Assembly: GCA_012932865.1 (NCBI GenBank) | Contig: SAXG01000046.1 | Span: forward strand, 186,001 to 250,000 | Reading direction: 5' to 3' | Source of the DNA: Amylostereum areolatum | Taxonomy: Eukaryota; Basidiomycota; Agaricomycetes; Russulales; Stereaceae | Length of the DNA: 64,000 nucleotides | In this document: piece after piece, positions 1 through 11,461 of the stretch | How the letters are laid out: each line of letters opens with the position of its first letter | Position numbering within the stretch: position 1 is the stretch's first letter | Position numbers and translations under genes: made by a program | Notes under the pieces: model-generated | Told to the model about the DNA's origin: nothing | Databases searched by the model: none | Seen by the model: the letters and a program-made list of their open reading frames with translations, nothing else

Positions 1-1031
1 ATTCAAGTGTTTTGTTCTTGAAATCGATGTTATCGCACCATGCTTGATAGAAACTCTGTTGATTCGAGCCGTGAGATGGAATTGAGCTCGGTAGAAGAAA
101 AGACGTACTGCTTCGGGACTGTACCTTCGAACCTGTATCTCGAGCATTGAACTTTCACTCAGTGCCTGAACATCGTATACACATACCGGTTCTACCGCGC
201 ATCTAAGCTCGATCGTTCCGACAGACGCGCTCGCAAGAAGCGGCGTGAAGTTGAAGTGGTTGCTTGGAGAAACCACAGTAACGTCTACGAGAACGCTGAG
301 AAAATGGCTCTGGCTACTGGCAAACACGCACCCCAGTACTTCCTGTCTACTCTGCGCAGTGTCTCGAACCCGCCCCAGCCTGACCCAAGGATGACCAGCC
401 TTTGTCTCTCGACCGATTGGCTTGAAGACGCGGTGAATGTGCGTGACAGTTGTGAGTGCACTAACCCCGGTGAAAGGGCAGTCTTTGCGCGAACGGATAG
501 CATTGTGAGGGTGGGACGAAGGGAGCGGGAAGCATCGGTTCGGTAGGTCTCGGGTGAAGATATGAAAGTGACGATGCCGTCGATGCGGGAGTTGGCGTCA
601 GAGTCCACCCGGAGACTTGGAGTCCACTGACGCGTTTCACATAAACCCTAACCCCATTCTAGGGTCATCGGAACTAGCCAATCACGGTATCAGCTGGCCG
701 AGCCACTGGCACGAGTCCCACGACGGACGAGTCGGACAACCTACAGGCTCTTCCAACCATCCATGAAGCTTTTCATCCTTACTCGTCGAGTCGCCTCACA
801 CGCGTGGACTTCCAACGTCGACATGCTCCCATACCCACGGCGATCAAGCAGGTTCGGTAGCGCCGGTTGGCTTGTTTTGGTATGTCTTGATGGTTTATCA
901 TCGTTACAGGCTTCGTTACAGGTTTCATATGAATCGCAGCGATAGGTTGTCGTCCTCTACGTTTTCGCCCTACCTTCACCTATCACGACACACCCTTTTC
1001 GACCCACCTGTCTTCAAACGCCCCTCCCGCG
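1..1031. other. Stretch without a supported gene
   Basis: I see no reading frame here with family resemblance or a convincing exon structure. The open frames are short and overlap on both strands. Confidence 0.5.
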
Positions 1032-1546
1032 ATGGATCTACGAGACCTTGCTGCAGCACAGTCTGCTCCGTTGGAGAACACGTCGGCGATCCCAGTTTCT
1101 GAAGTTCCCGAATGGCTGCAAGCTCAACACACAGCTATCTCTGGCCAACCCGCGTCATGTAAGTACCCGCGGTCTGTTTCACCCTCGTTGAGAGCACATC
1201 TGAACTTGCTCACCAGATGATGAACATGGGGACGGTTCGAGCAAACTCTGGTTGGCGTATCTCTCTCAAGCAAACAGCTACGACAAGGAGATGTCCAACA
1301 GTTGGAAGGGAGATATGGAGGGGATCCTGGTCTTCGTATGTTTCCAACTTTTGCATCCAGCGTACACTTACCGGTCTTGTGCAGACCGGATTGCTCTCTG
1401 CAATACAAGGACCTAAGTACAGGGCAAGCGCCAGGGGATCAATAAGCGGAGTTGGAAATGTTTCCGGGTACCCGAAGTGCGATTCGCCATTCCTACCTTG
1501 CTCCGCATCCCCTCACCTCCGATCTTGTTCAGACTTAACAGCGTAG
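1032..1546 (+). pseudogene. DUF6535-family N-terminal remnant
   Basis: Three exons (1032-1158, 1217-1335, from 1385) with good GT-AG introns read into the typical start of the basidiomycete DUF6535 membrane family: a stretch resembling LW..YL..A..YD, then SWKGDMEGILVF, then TGLLSA. These proteins usually continue through transmembrane helices for many hundreds of residues. Here the helix after TGLLSA appears deleted: the following bases spell YKDLS in another frame, and that frame soon meets a stop near 1433. Family assignment is from memory of the motif pattern. A distant or recently shortened gene is possible, but a relic is more likely. It lies just upstream of a kinase-like gene on the same strand. 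Confidence 0.6.
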
Positions 1547-1553
1547 CTTCAGC

Positions 1554-2903
1554 ATGGAGGACCTCTCATCTCCGTACGTAGATATCCACGAGAACCTTCT
1601 TTACCATGAAGAGTGGTGGAGAGATCATCAAGTGTTTCTCCAATCTCGGGGCTACATGCTACGCCCTCGCCTGCGGCCTGGATGGACACCGTCGTGGCAT
1701 GCATCTGGTCAAAGCGTACGAGAGGCGGAAGATGCCATATACTCCAGCGTAAGTTCCGTATAAAAGCACTCTGCGTCGATATGTATCAAATTGAGAGGGA
1801 TAGATTCGGCTCAAACTGATGGACGCCACCCGTATATCGGACGGCAAAATGGTGTATATCAAACAAGTCACCACTGGCGACCAGGAGTCGACCATCGTTT
1901 GCTACTTTGACTCTGAAAACCTACGAAAGCACCCGGACAACCACTCCGTCCCCATTCTCGACATTTTCCCCGACGTCAACGATCCCAGCATGTCGTTTAT
2001 GGTTATGCCTTTTTTGCGGGAGATCAACGAGCCTACTTTCGAGTACATTGGCGAAGTCCTTGACTTCGTAGATCAGGTCTTGAAGGTAATATCTCCTTTG
2101 CCGTCTATTTCTCTCAGGACTGGCTGGACTGATGGTTACACGACAGGGCCTATCCTTCATGCACGCTCAGGGTGTGGCACACAGGTGAGCATGTCTTTTT
2201 ACGCAACCTTTTTCGCCGCGCCAAACAGAAAGAGAAGGGACTGCGCTCAGTACAACATCCTAATGGACGCCCCGGACATGTTCCCTCGAGGGTTTCATCC
2301 TGTCAAGGACTGGTTGCTGCCTGACGGCACGGCTTTTGCGCCTTTCAAGCCGCGTATGAGTGTGGATGCCAAGTACTATTTCGTCGACTACGGAATCTCT
2401 ACTCGCTTTGCGCCGGGTACACCATCAGGCTCAGTCCTTGGAACATTGGCTCAAGACCATGACGTTCCTGAGCTATCCGACGAGGTTCCATACGACGCTT
2501 TTAAGGTGGATATATTTACCGTTGGGAACATCTTCCGGCGCATCTTTTGTGATGTCGGTATCCGTACAGTTCTCTTCAAGCTCTGTGCTACATAACTGAT
2601 GGCATTTGTTCGCAGAAATTCACAAATGTGGACTTTTTGCGTCCTCTCGCTTGCTGCATGACTAGGACTGATCCTTCGTCGCGGCCTAGTGCAGCAGAGG
2701 CACTGAGGGAGTGGAGGATCGTGTGCGCGTCATTCAGCAAGTTAGGGAGATGCCGACGTTTGCTAACACAGAAAGACGCCGATGACTCTTATGCAGGGCA
2801 AGTAGTCTCTGGGCTTTATCATGCGGTGAGATTAAGCTCGAGTATGATCCTGGGCGACTCTCTGCTGTTCAATTATCATGAATTATTTTCTCAAGACTTT
2901 TAA
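1554..2903 (+). CDS. Fungal kinase-like protein, copy 1
   Basis: Five exons (1554-1748, 1804-2085, 2147-2184, 2238-2553, 2616-2903) give 372 residues. Seen in the sequence: a VYIK segment that could hold the VAIK lysine; the catalytic loop HRDCAQYN, split across exons 3 and 4; DYG in place of DFG; VPELS in the place of APE; and VDIFTVGN matching the DxxxxG helix. There is no clear glycine loop, and the loop lysine of HRDxK is alanine, so catalysis is uncertain. This matches the large basidiomycete kinase-like family of unknown substrate. The intron 4 donor is GTCGGT, weaker than the GTAGGT of copy 2. A further intron near 2826-2913 could replace the last residues. It faces the paralogue at 3255-4562. 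Confidence 0.85.
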
Positions 2904-3254
2904 CAATACTGCAGCGAGAGTACGAGGGGTCATGGTTTGACACGTCATGAATTCGGCTAGGTCGTGTACATACTCTGTTGCGGACGCGCGAAGTGCTCAA
3001 AACCTGTACGCCGCCACTGAATGTATCATGTTCTGTATGGATGGATAGCTCCGCACATGCCGCACAACCTGTGCAAATGTGACACCCCAGGTGTGAGGTA
3101 AGTAGCTCATTCTATCTCATGTACGCTTCGTACTTGTTGTCGTCAGTTCACGTTGATGTGCATATGCATAGTACATACAACTCATAACATATAAAAACAT
3201 CATACAGCTACGCGTATGAAAAAGGAGGCAGTGGCACCGTAAAGCTTTCATGGT
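2904..3254. other. Spacer between convergent kinase genes
   Basis: About 350 bp shared by the two 3' ends. No coding signal is seen. Confidence 0.5.
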
Positions 3255-4562
3255 TCACATGAGTAGATGGATTCCCGCTCGCAAGGTGTAATACACCTGC
3301 CACAAAGGCCGTTCGACGTAAAATTCCTCGGGATCCTCCTGCGCCCGTAATCGACGGTACCGTCCTATGGTAGAGAATGACGCACACACGGCTCGCCACT
3401 CCGCAAGCGCTTGCGCGGCAGTGGGCCGCACCGATGGATCTGCATTCGTCATAAAGGCAGCAAGAGGACGGATAAATTCCGCGTTAACGTATTTCTAAAG
3501 AGAATAAACATGGCTGTTTAAGAATAACACAATAGCGCATGTTGAAAGAGCACCTACATCGCAGATAACGCGTCGAAATACGTTCCCCAAAGTAAAAATG
3601 TCAACCTTGAAGGCATCGTATGCAACCTCGTCCGACAGTTCCGGAACATCATGATCTTGAGCCCAAGTGCCAAGCACCATGCCTGACGTCGTGCCCGGTG
3701 GGAACTGTGTTGAGATTCCGTAGTCAATAAAATAATACTTGACGTCTACGGTCAGGCGCGGTTTATAAGGTGAAAAGGCGGACAGATCAGGCAGTAACCA
3801 GGATCTGACGAATGATATCCTCGGGGGTACATCCTTAGGCGCATCAACCATGATATTCATCTGGGCACAATCCCTAAATGATCAAATTAGTTGAGCGTTC
3901 TAAGGAAACCTAAAGCGCTATCCTTGCCTGTGCGCGACGCCCTGCTCATGCATGAACGTCAATCCCTACGCAGCCATACGTACAGCCGCATGAGCGAGGG
4001 AAAGGATACACCAGTCACCTTCAAAACTTGTTCCCCAAAGTCGAGGACCTCCCCGACATACTCGAATGAAGGGCTGTAGAACTCCCTTAGGTAAGGCATG
4101 ACCATAAACGAGATGCTGGGATCGTCTCCGTCAGGGAAGAGGTCAATGATAGGGACCGAATGGTTATCTGGATGCTGGCGCATCGCGTCTGGGCTGAAGT
4201 AGCAAGCGATGGTTGACTCCTGATCGCCGGTGACGACTTGCTTGATATACACCATCTTGCCGTCCGACATGCGTGTGGCGTCCATAAGTTTCATTCGTAC
4301 CTATCGATATTTAGTGCATATGAGATCACAGATGAAAGGGACTCACATCTGAGTACACGGCATCCTCTATAGTAAAGCACGTCCAGGGATCCCGTCCGGT
4401 TCCAAGCCACGAAGGTTTCCACCCCGGCCGAAGCCGCGGGCGTAGCATGTATCCTCGAGATTCGAGAAATACCTGATGATCTCTCCACCACTCTTCATGT
4501 TTGAGTAGATTCCCCCGGGGATTCTTGTTCACTTTCGCCCGAAAGGATGTTTCGTTTTCCAT
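3255..4562 (-). CDS. Fungal kinase-like protein, copy 2
   Basis: Five exons on the minus strand (4562-4347, 4300-4019, 3965-3928, 3873-3558, 3494-3255) give 363 residues. Exons 2, 3 and 4 are 282, 38 and 316 nt, the same lengths as in copy 1, so this is an inverted duplicate with conserved architecture. It keeps HRDCAQMN, DYGIST, VPELSDEV and VDIFTLGN. The third intron (3927-3874) starts with GC instead of GT (GCAAGG...TTTAG), a GC-AG intron absent from copy 1. N termini and last exons differ most. Function is unknown; it may be a pseudokinase because the HRDxK lysine is missing. Confidence 0.87.
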
Positions 4563-5421
4563 GTTGTAGGTTGGATGCTGAGAGAGATGTCAAGAAGTTG
4601 CGGTACGGAAGGCAAACATGGGAGAGTATGATCAAGGTACATAGCGGGCGCCGGGCAGTGGAAGTGGAACTGGGAAGTCTGATTGAGCATTTCGACCGGA
4701 TCCCGCGACCAGGCGTCGTATTATCTTCTGGAAACCTGCACAGCGCGAACATCAGTACAGTTGACAATTGGAGTGGTCAGCGGGTCACCGGTCACCGACG
4801 GTCACCGTCGACGGTACCGGTCAAGTAATAAGCTTCGAGTCGAGGCCTGCCCATCCACCATACTACGCGTCTGTAGTACGCGTCCTCTTGAAGATCTCAT
4901 GATCTCATTGGCCGAGTAGCGGTGTAGCCAAGCCTGCAGTGGCAGCCACCATCGATAATTTGAACGTGCGTCCACCTTGGTCTTGCACGGATACAATCGA
5001 GAGTGGCGGCGAAGTAGAGCCTTTCAATATGCATAAGTAAGTATCTTAGGACCGTAGCGATGATATGGTTGTTCCACGATCCGCATTACTGCGCAGTTGT
5101 CCACGAAAGAAGCCAGCAGGTCTTGAGCAGGTCTATACCGAAAACCTAAATACACAAACCCCGTAAGCCACGCAAGAAAGCTAGAGGCCAGAGAAGGAAG
5201 ACTACACTACATGTTTATATGATCCGGAGCAACGAAAGAGAAAAAAAGAGTAAAGATACACGCCCCAAGCGACGATCTAAGTAGGTACGAAAGCAAACGA
5301 CCCAAGCGCGAAACCGAACGTCCGTATGTTATCTTACACCCGCGATATATACCTCTAAAGCAATCGTCGTGGACCGTTCGCATTCGAATATTCCCCTCGC
5401 GTCCTCGCGCCGAAAGTCCCC
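4563..5421. other. Intergenic, 5' of kinase copy 2 and 3' of tps2
   Basis: Holds the upstream region of the kinase-like gene and the downstream region of tps2. Tandem short GGTCACCG-type repeats occur near 4777-4820. No coding region is supported. Confidence 0.5.
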
Positions 5422-8400
5422 TCAGAGCTTGGCCTCGTCCGAACCTCCAAGCCTGGACAACGCAAGCAGCTCCTCGACGACCTCCGCCGGGCTCGTGACA
5501 TGCCACTTCGCCAGCGTGCGCTTCGTCGCATGCCCGACGGCGGTCGTGAACACGTCGTCGGGGTGGAGCGCGAGCGTGACGCGCGGGTGGGGCGCGCCCT
5601 TCTCGTTCTCCAGCAGGGACATCGACAGCGGCGGGTCCATCGCGATGCGTGCCTCCTCCGACTCGGGGAAGCTCAGCGCGCGGAACATGTCCTCGTCCGT
5701 CTTGTCATCGCCGGCGCAGAAGATGAACTCGGCGTCTGGGTTCTTGTATATGATCCGCTTGACAATCTCGCCCTTGTTCACCGCGATGGGGCGCACCTCG
5801 AGGTTCTTCTTTCCGACGAGAACTGGACAACACATTTTTAGTATGCGCGCGGCGAGAAAATGGCCGCATGGACTTACCCTCGATCGGCCGCTTGTGCGCA
5901 ACGTTGTTCTCGAGAAGGTCCTGGCACTGCCGGCACTGGAATTGTCTACCAAAAGCCTCGTCAGCAGCCATCCACACCACTAGAAATAGGGAAGAAAGAC
6001 TTACCCCCACTCGGGATCGCTCCCGCGGTAATGCCAAGTGATCGAGCTCTTCTTAACCTCGATGTGGCTCCCGGTCGTGCGCTCGGTGTAGTACTTGAAG
6101 ACCTCGAGCACCTCACCCATCCAGCCCATATCCAGGTTCTCCGTGAAGTTGGCCCACCCGTTCTCGCCCGGCTCGCGCATGAATCCGCCGTGCTCGGCGC
6201 TCATCCCGAGCTTCTCGATGTGTCCGAGGTGCTGCTCGAGGAACGCGCTATCCCGACCGGAGATGATGTACACGAGGTTGTGCGGGTCAGCGGCAAGCTG
6301 GGTCAGAGCGGTCAGCGTGTCCTCTGTCGGGACCGCCATCTCTGGCGTCTTTACGATCGGGGCGAGGGTGCCCTAGACACATCGTAAAGTTGGTTAAAAG
6401 GAATGGGATACAGAAGGGTGAGGCGGCTCACGTCGTAGTCGAGCATGAAGAGTCGCTTAGCAGCGGTCTGGTACCGCATCTTCATGTGGGGCGTAGGGAG
6501 GACGGGGGTCTGTCGCGCCATATTCGACACGCCCATTTGCCCGAGCAGCAACTTGACAAGCATTGAGGCCCAGGTGTGCGAGGTGTGCGTCGTGACGACC
6601 TCGTGCAGACGCGTGTGCCGAGTCTCCTTTTCCTCCTCTGACATAGTCAACCCACGGTGCATCGCCGCGGCCATGTCCTGCACGGGCGCGATCAGTTGGG
6701 AGCGATGAAGCTACAGGATGAAGGGATGGATGCGTACGCCAAGGTTCCACGGGTTGATTTGCATCGCATCCGCCATGTTGCTAGATATGCCCATGAACTC
6801 GCTTAAAATAAGGGGACTCTTCTTCGAGCGACCTTGCGCGATCACGAATTCCATCGACGTCGTGTTCATTCCATCGCGTAGGGGGGTGATCACACCAAGG
6901 TCGGCCGCCGACAGGAGCGCATAGAACTCGTCTTTCTTGATCGTCTGGTGGCTGTCAAAGCGGAGCCGAGTAAGTAAAACGCATCTGAACGATTGCCAGC
7001 ACGTACTAGTGGTGCACCGGGATGAAGTCCAGGCCTCCATACTCGCCGTTGATCTGGCTAACAAGCTCGCTCACTTGCCGCTCCAACTTGGGACTGTCGC
7101 TGAGAGCAGGAGATGTAACCTACGCGACGTTAAACGCAAATCTATACGCGGGAGTTGCCAGATAACAAACCTGGATGAGCACGACCTTGCCGATCCACTC
7201 GGGGTAGTCATGCAGAAGCTTCTCGAAAGCGCGAAGCTTCTGGACGATGCCCTTGACCACGTCGAGCTTGTCACGCCCAATGATGATCTTCTTGCCAGAG
7301 TAGAGCTTGAGCAGCGAGTCAAGCTTGGGCTGAATTCCAGGCCGGAGACTACAAACAAATGAGTAAAGCGGAAGGAAGATGGACAGATGGAGTAACGTAC
7401 ATATCCCGCGCGACGCGCTCCGCATCCACACCCACGGGGGTGTGTTGAACGGCGGTGACGTGACCCTCGACATCGATGCCCCGTGCGGCAACTTCGTAGC
7501 CGCATACGCGTACGCATGAGGAGATGAAGTGACGAGAGTAAGAATAGGTCTGGAAGCAGACGAGGTTCGCGCCGAGCATCCCGTCCAAAATCTCCTTGCG
7601 GCCTGGAACGATAGACGATCAGCGGCTTATCGTGGAAGCAAGAAAACAGGGTACGCACGAGGCAGGCAGCGGAATACCTCAGAGCTCGGCCAAGGGGTGT
7701 GCACGAACAGGCCAATGCATGCATCGGGAATCATCATGCGGAGGAGCTTGGGAAGTAAGAGAAGGTGGTAGTCGTGCACCCACACGAGGTCGCCGGGTTG
7801 GTAGACATCCATGATGGCACGAGCAAAGACGGCATTCGCTTGCTCGTACGGTGCCCAGTGAGTGTCGGCACTGAAAGAGCTTGAGTTGTGGGGCGAAACA
7901 TCTTGCCAGAGCAGGTAGTGGAAAAGAGGCCAGAGAGCTGTTGGAAATAAACGCAAGATCAGCCGTGTCCTTCCACGCGAAAAAGCGAGACCGGTGCCCT
8001 CGTATAGGAGAATCGGAACACGGAACCATCGCGCGGACCAGAGGCCACGGGATATAAGTGGCATATGCGGACGCCCGCGTGAACAGATGCGGACCGACGT
8101 ACGAGGGGCACCGTCAAGGAGGCGGCCGAGAGGAAAGGGGCCAGGAATGTGGAGATCGGGACTCACTCTCTTTGCAGTAGCCATCGTAGTGCCCGTGGGC
8201 GACCTTGTCGTCGAGCCAGACAGGGACATACTTTGTCTTGCCCTTGTCCTCGAGATCCTCGGCGTCGTAATTGGCGATCTCCTGAGCAAGGCTTGCGCGG
8301 TCCTCATCGTTAAGGGATGTGGTGGGGATTTTGATCTTCTCACCGGCTATCGTGCATGGCACAAATAAATCACACGAGAACGAGGGACAACGAAAGATAG

Positions 8401-8817
8401 CCACATACCGGAAGTGGTGTGCGGTCGCTCGATGTCGCCGGTCCAGCCGATGATGAGCTGCTCGTGGGTATTGCTGAGGCTGCGAATGCCACTGATCATG
8501 GCCGCATGCCCATGACGGGCGCCGAGAGTCCATTTGGGGTCCTGCTGCGGTGGCTGGGGAGCAGGGGAATCGTCTGAGGGGGAAGGAGGGATGTCGGAGG
8601 CAGGCTGGGGCGGGGTTGGGGGTGGGGAAAGGATGCCGGGGCGGGAGGACGCGTGGAGGGTAGCGGTGATGGGGAGATAGTGACAGACGTGGAGGACGCG
8701 ACCGGAGAGGGGAATGCCCTTTGCGCGGAGGTCGTCTTCACGGGCGCGCACTGCGGCACGGACATCGTCGAGGGAGATGGCGACTGGGGGGCGGCGAGGC
8801 TCGTGGAAGCTGTCCAT
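5422..8817 (-). CDS. tps2: Trehalose-6-phosphate phosphatase
   Basis: Eleven exons (8817-8409, 8346-8167, 7937-7659, 7602-7401, 7348-7171, 7119-7007, 6951-6738, 6677-6432, 6372-6005, 5945-5878, 5822-5422) keep phase throughout and give 885 residues, close to yeast Tps2 (about 896). The N-terminal part is a GT20 trehalose-phosphate-synthase-like domain (WVHDYHLLLLP, HTPWPSSEVFRCLP, RDGMNTTSMEF). The C-terminal part is a HAD phosphatase: LDYD/GT, with nucleophile Asp605 and acid/base Asp607 at the exon 8/9 junction, and GDDKTDEDMF near residue 791. It dephosphorylates trehalose-6-phosphate to trehalose, acting with Tps1 in a cytosolic complex. In fungal Tps2 the GT20 domain is normally structural. 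Residues 60-90 form a Pro/Ser-rich insert. Intron 2 is long (229 nt); the rest are about 46-63 nt. Confidence 0.97.
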
Positions 8818-8982
8818 GACGACGAGCGGGGGGTGCGGGGAGGCGGGGGGTTACGGGGACGTAGGATAGTATAGAAAGAGGATAAGATAGGACTTATATA
8901 TGTCTAGAGGAAGAGATTATCGGGGCAGGAAGCAAGCGTCGACTGACAGAACGGGACATCAGCCAGATCGCGTCGCTCTTCT

Positions 8983-8997
8983 GCACGTGCTCCCGAT
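8983..8997. repeat. Target-site duplication, left copy
   Basis: GCACGTGCTCCCGAT, an exact 15-bp direct repeat of 9567-9581. It is followed at once by a long T run, as expected where the poly(A) end of a minus-strand retroposed insert meets the duplicated target. Confidence 0.85.
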
Positions 8998-9566
8998 TTT
9001 TTTTTTTTTTTTTTTTGAATACATTTATATCCCGCGTCAAGTACCTAAGACTAAATGCGGCTCCCCGAAGGGTACAGGTGAACGGAAAGTATGGTAGAAC
9101 AGAGTCGGACAGAAGGATGGAAGGGTCGTTGAAAGGAAGGGATGCGTCGAACTCGAGTGGCAAGAGACGGCGCGTTGGGAGAACCGCACGCGGGGGCCGC
9201 GCGGTGAAGGGGGGCAAAGCCCCATGAAGAACCGGACCCCATACCAGCGCGCGTCGACGACAGCTGCAGGCACACTGCCGCCTCGCAGCGCTGGCGCATA
9301 GAGGAGAGGGAGCCAGACATTGCTGGGCCTCAAGAACTCAGCGGGGGAAACCGGGGTGGGTAGGAGGGGTGGGCCGTCGTCCACGTCGACGGCCTCGGTT
9401 CTGCAGGTACCAACGACGTTCCGCATACGTCGCTGGCTTGCGGCGGAGGGCTGCCGACTTTGACGAGCCTGGCAAGCCAGGTTCTCGCCTCCCCAGGCCT
9501 CCCACGCACCCACTTGGGGTCCCCTATCCCAAGTGATGGTGGTGGTTAGAGGTCAAGAGAGCCCTG
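8998..9566 (-). mobile_element. Retroposed poly(A)-tailed insertion
   Basis: A 569-bp segment bounded by exact 15-bp direct repeats. Read on the minus strand it ends in about 17 A residues directly before the repeat. A poly(A) tail plus target duplication of this size marks target-primed reverse transcription: a SINE, a 5'-truncated LINE end or a processed transcript. I see no LTR, no terminal inverted repeat and no obvious tRNA-like promoter boxes. A minus-strand open frame (9513-9037, 158 codons) covers most of it but resembles nothing I know. It sits in the upstream region of tps2, at a CACGTG (E-box) sequence present in both repeat copies. Confidence 0.75.
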
Positions 9567-9581
9567 GCACGTGCTCCCGAT
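9567..9581. repeat. Target-site duplication, right copy
   Basis: Exact copy of 8983-8997. Removing 8998-9581 restores a continuous empty site reading into CCATCTTCTCC. Confidence 0.85.
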
Positions 9582-11461
9582 CCATCTTCTCCTTTCTTCC
9601 CTCCCTCGTCCTGCACAGAATATCCGACGGCACTCACCGCATCCAACCCTCGACACACCCTCTCACAACTCCTGTCTCTTCGAGATTGGGAAAGGGCATT
9701 CTTGTTTGGATGCTAACGAACAACGTCATCCATATCGCCACTTACGCTCTGCTCTGCTCCCCCTCATCGCGGCCACAGCCTGTGACGACGTAAATCCAGA
9801 TCGATAAACAAAATTTCGCCGGTCACCTTTTTTGTCGTCACCGTCGTCAACGGGCTCCACTCTTCGCCTCGATGGGCCTGGACATCTTATACGCGCCGGA
9901 TGCGCGGTCCGTTTCATTATATATACCCCCGCCTTTTCCCAGCCGTTTCCTTCCTATTTTCCTTGTCCTAGACTCCTCACTCAGCGACGAAGGTATGTCA
10001 TCTCCTCAGGGAAAATGCGCACCTTGGTTGAGCCTTGTTGACAGCACGGTGTTCCCTGCTCCCCGCTACCAGCCCGGCGTCGCTCGGCTATGATCGCTCG
10101 GCCTCTGCAATAATATGGGCACACTTCCTCGCCCTGACCGGCGACCGTGATATCCCCCCTAATACCCTACTTAGCCACCTCCTGAAGGCCTGAAATCCGG
10201 ATGCTGTACTGGCGCTGTATTTTCAGGATTCCATCGTTATTGGCGCACCCTACCGCCCTCGCACGTTTGTCTACAAGGTCAACGCTTCCCGCGAGCCGCT
10301 GCGGTCATCTTTCTTATTTCAGCTCGACATTCTCGCAAACCCGGTCCCTCCGCCGAATTTAGCGTTCAAAACACGTACGGCATTACCACGGGACGTGTCC
10401 AGCCAAATCACCGCACGGAAGAACATCGCGAACACTCGAGATACACCTCGCCCCTCGCGATGGCCCCCTAATCCGTCCGTTTGGTCTTATTTTCTGAATG
10501 CTTGCTCCTAATTTGCGCAATACGCATCGCCTACATCTTCCTGACTATGGCTAGCCTTTGCGTTTCTTTCCACTCCTGGGTTCTTCTGTGGTCCGTCGGC
10601 CCGCTCCTGTCGCCGTCCCGCGTAACGTTATTGCTTGAAAGCCTCGATTGATGCTATCTGCATTCTGCTCTCGCGCCACCTCTTTCGGGCATCCGGTGGT
10701 GCAATCCTCCGTGTCCAATTATCGACACCATCGCCTTCGACTGGATTGATCTCCGATCTTGCGGCCTTCATATGTGTCTTCCGCTCGAACTGGTGACTTG
10801 GTAGACACGGGAGATGCGCATATCTCTGTTGCTGTATACGATACAAGGCGGGCATCAGAAACGATTTCGTGTGTAACATTGTGCCCACATTCGCAGGCCC
10901 ATAAGTAGTGACACTGCACGATAAGTACTTCCACTTCAATGATCAGATCAAAGCTGCTTTTTCGATGGTTGTATACAAGTGGCTTTCGCGAACTTGCATT
11001 GTACAGTATCGTGTGTATAAAGCAGTATGCATGAACGTAAAGATTCCAGAGAGAACCGCTGCCGCTGTGGCAGGAGGCCCATACTTAGCAGAATGACACG
11101 TGATTGGCCATGGACTCGGGCCTCGGCCCTCGGGACGGTACACACGTGGCACTCTGCAGTTCTTCCGTTCATTGTCGGCCGCTCTTCATCGTCGCGACTC
11201 GAGAGCTACTTATGGCGTCCTCCACATCCTTCACGACGTTGACCGCCGCTCTTACCCTTCAACCCTTTCGAAATTCCGCGTCTAGATGCACCTGGCCGTC
11301 GCATTCGCATAGACTTCGTCCGGTATTATTCATCTGAGGTGTGTCGTCTAACCGAGTGTTAGTACCTGGCGAGCGCGTTGACACTACGTCTTGTATGCTT
11401 AGATAGCCGTGACCCACGGTAACGAGCATCCACATATTTCTCTGTGGAAAACGAACCAACT
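9582..11461. other. Long stretch without a supported gene
   Basis: About 1.9 kb. A TATATATA sequence near 9919 followed by a CT-rich tract and a possible 5' splice site (GGTATGTC near 9993) could start a transcript, but I find no coding exon after it. CACGTGATTGGCC near 11097 carries an E-box and a reverse CCAAT box and may belong to the downstream transporter gene. Confidence 0.4.

Noticed and set aside
8347..8817. tps1 (synthase) as the identity of the trehalose gene
   Set aside because: A GT20 region is present, but the C-terminal HAD phosphatase motifs (LDYDGT, GDDKTDEDMF) and the length fit tps2.
9037..9513. 158-codon minus-strand ORF as a host gene
   Set aside because: It lies wholly inside the poly(A)-tailed insert and resembles no known protein. 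Described with the insert instead.
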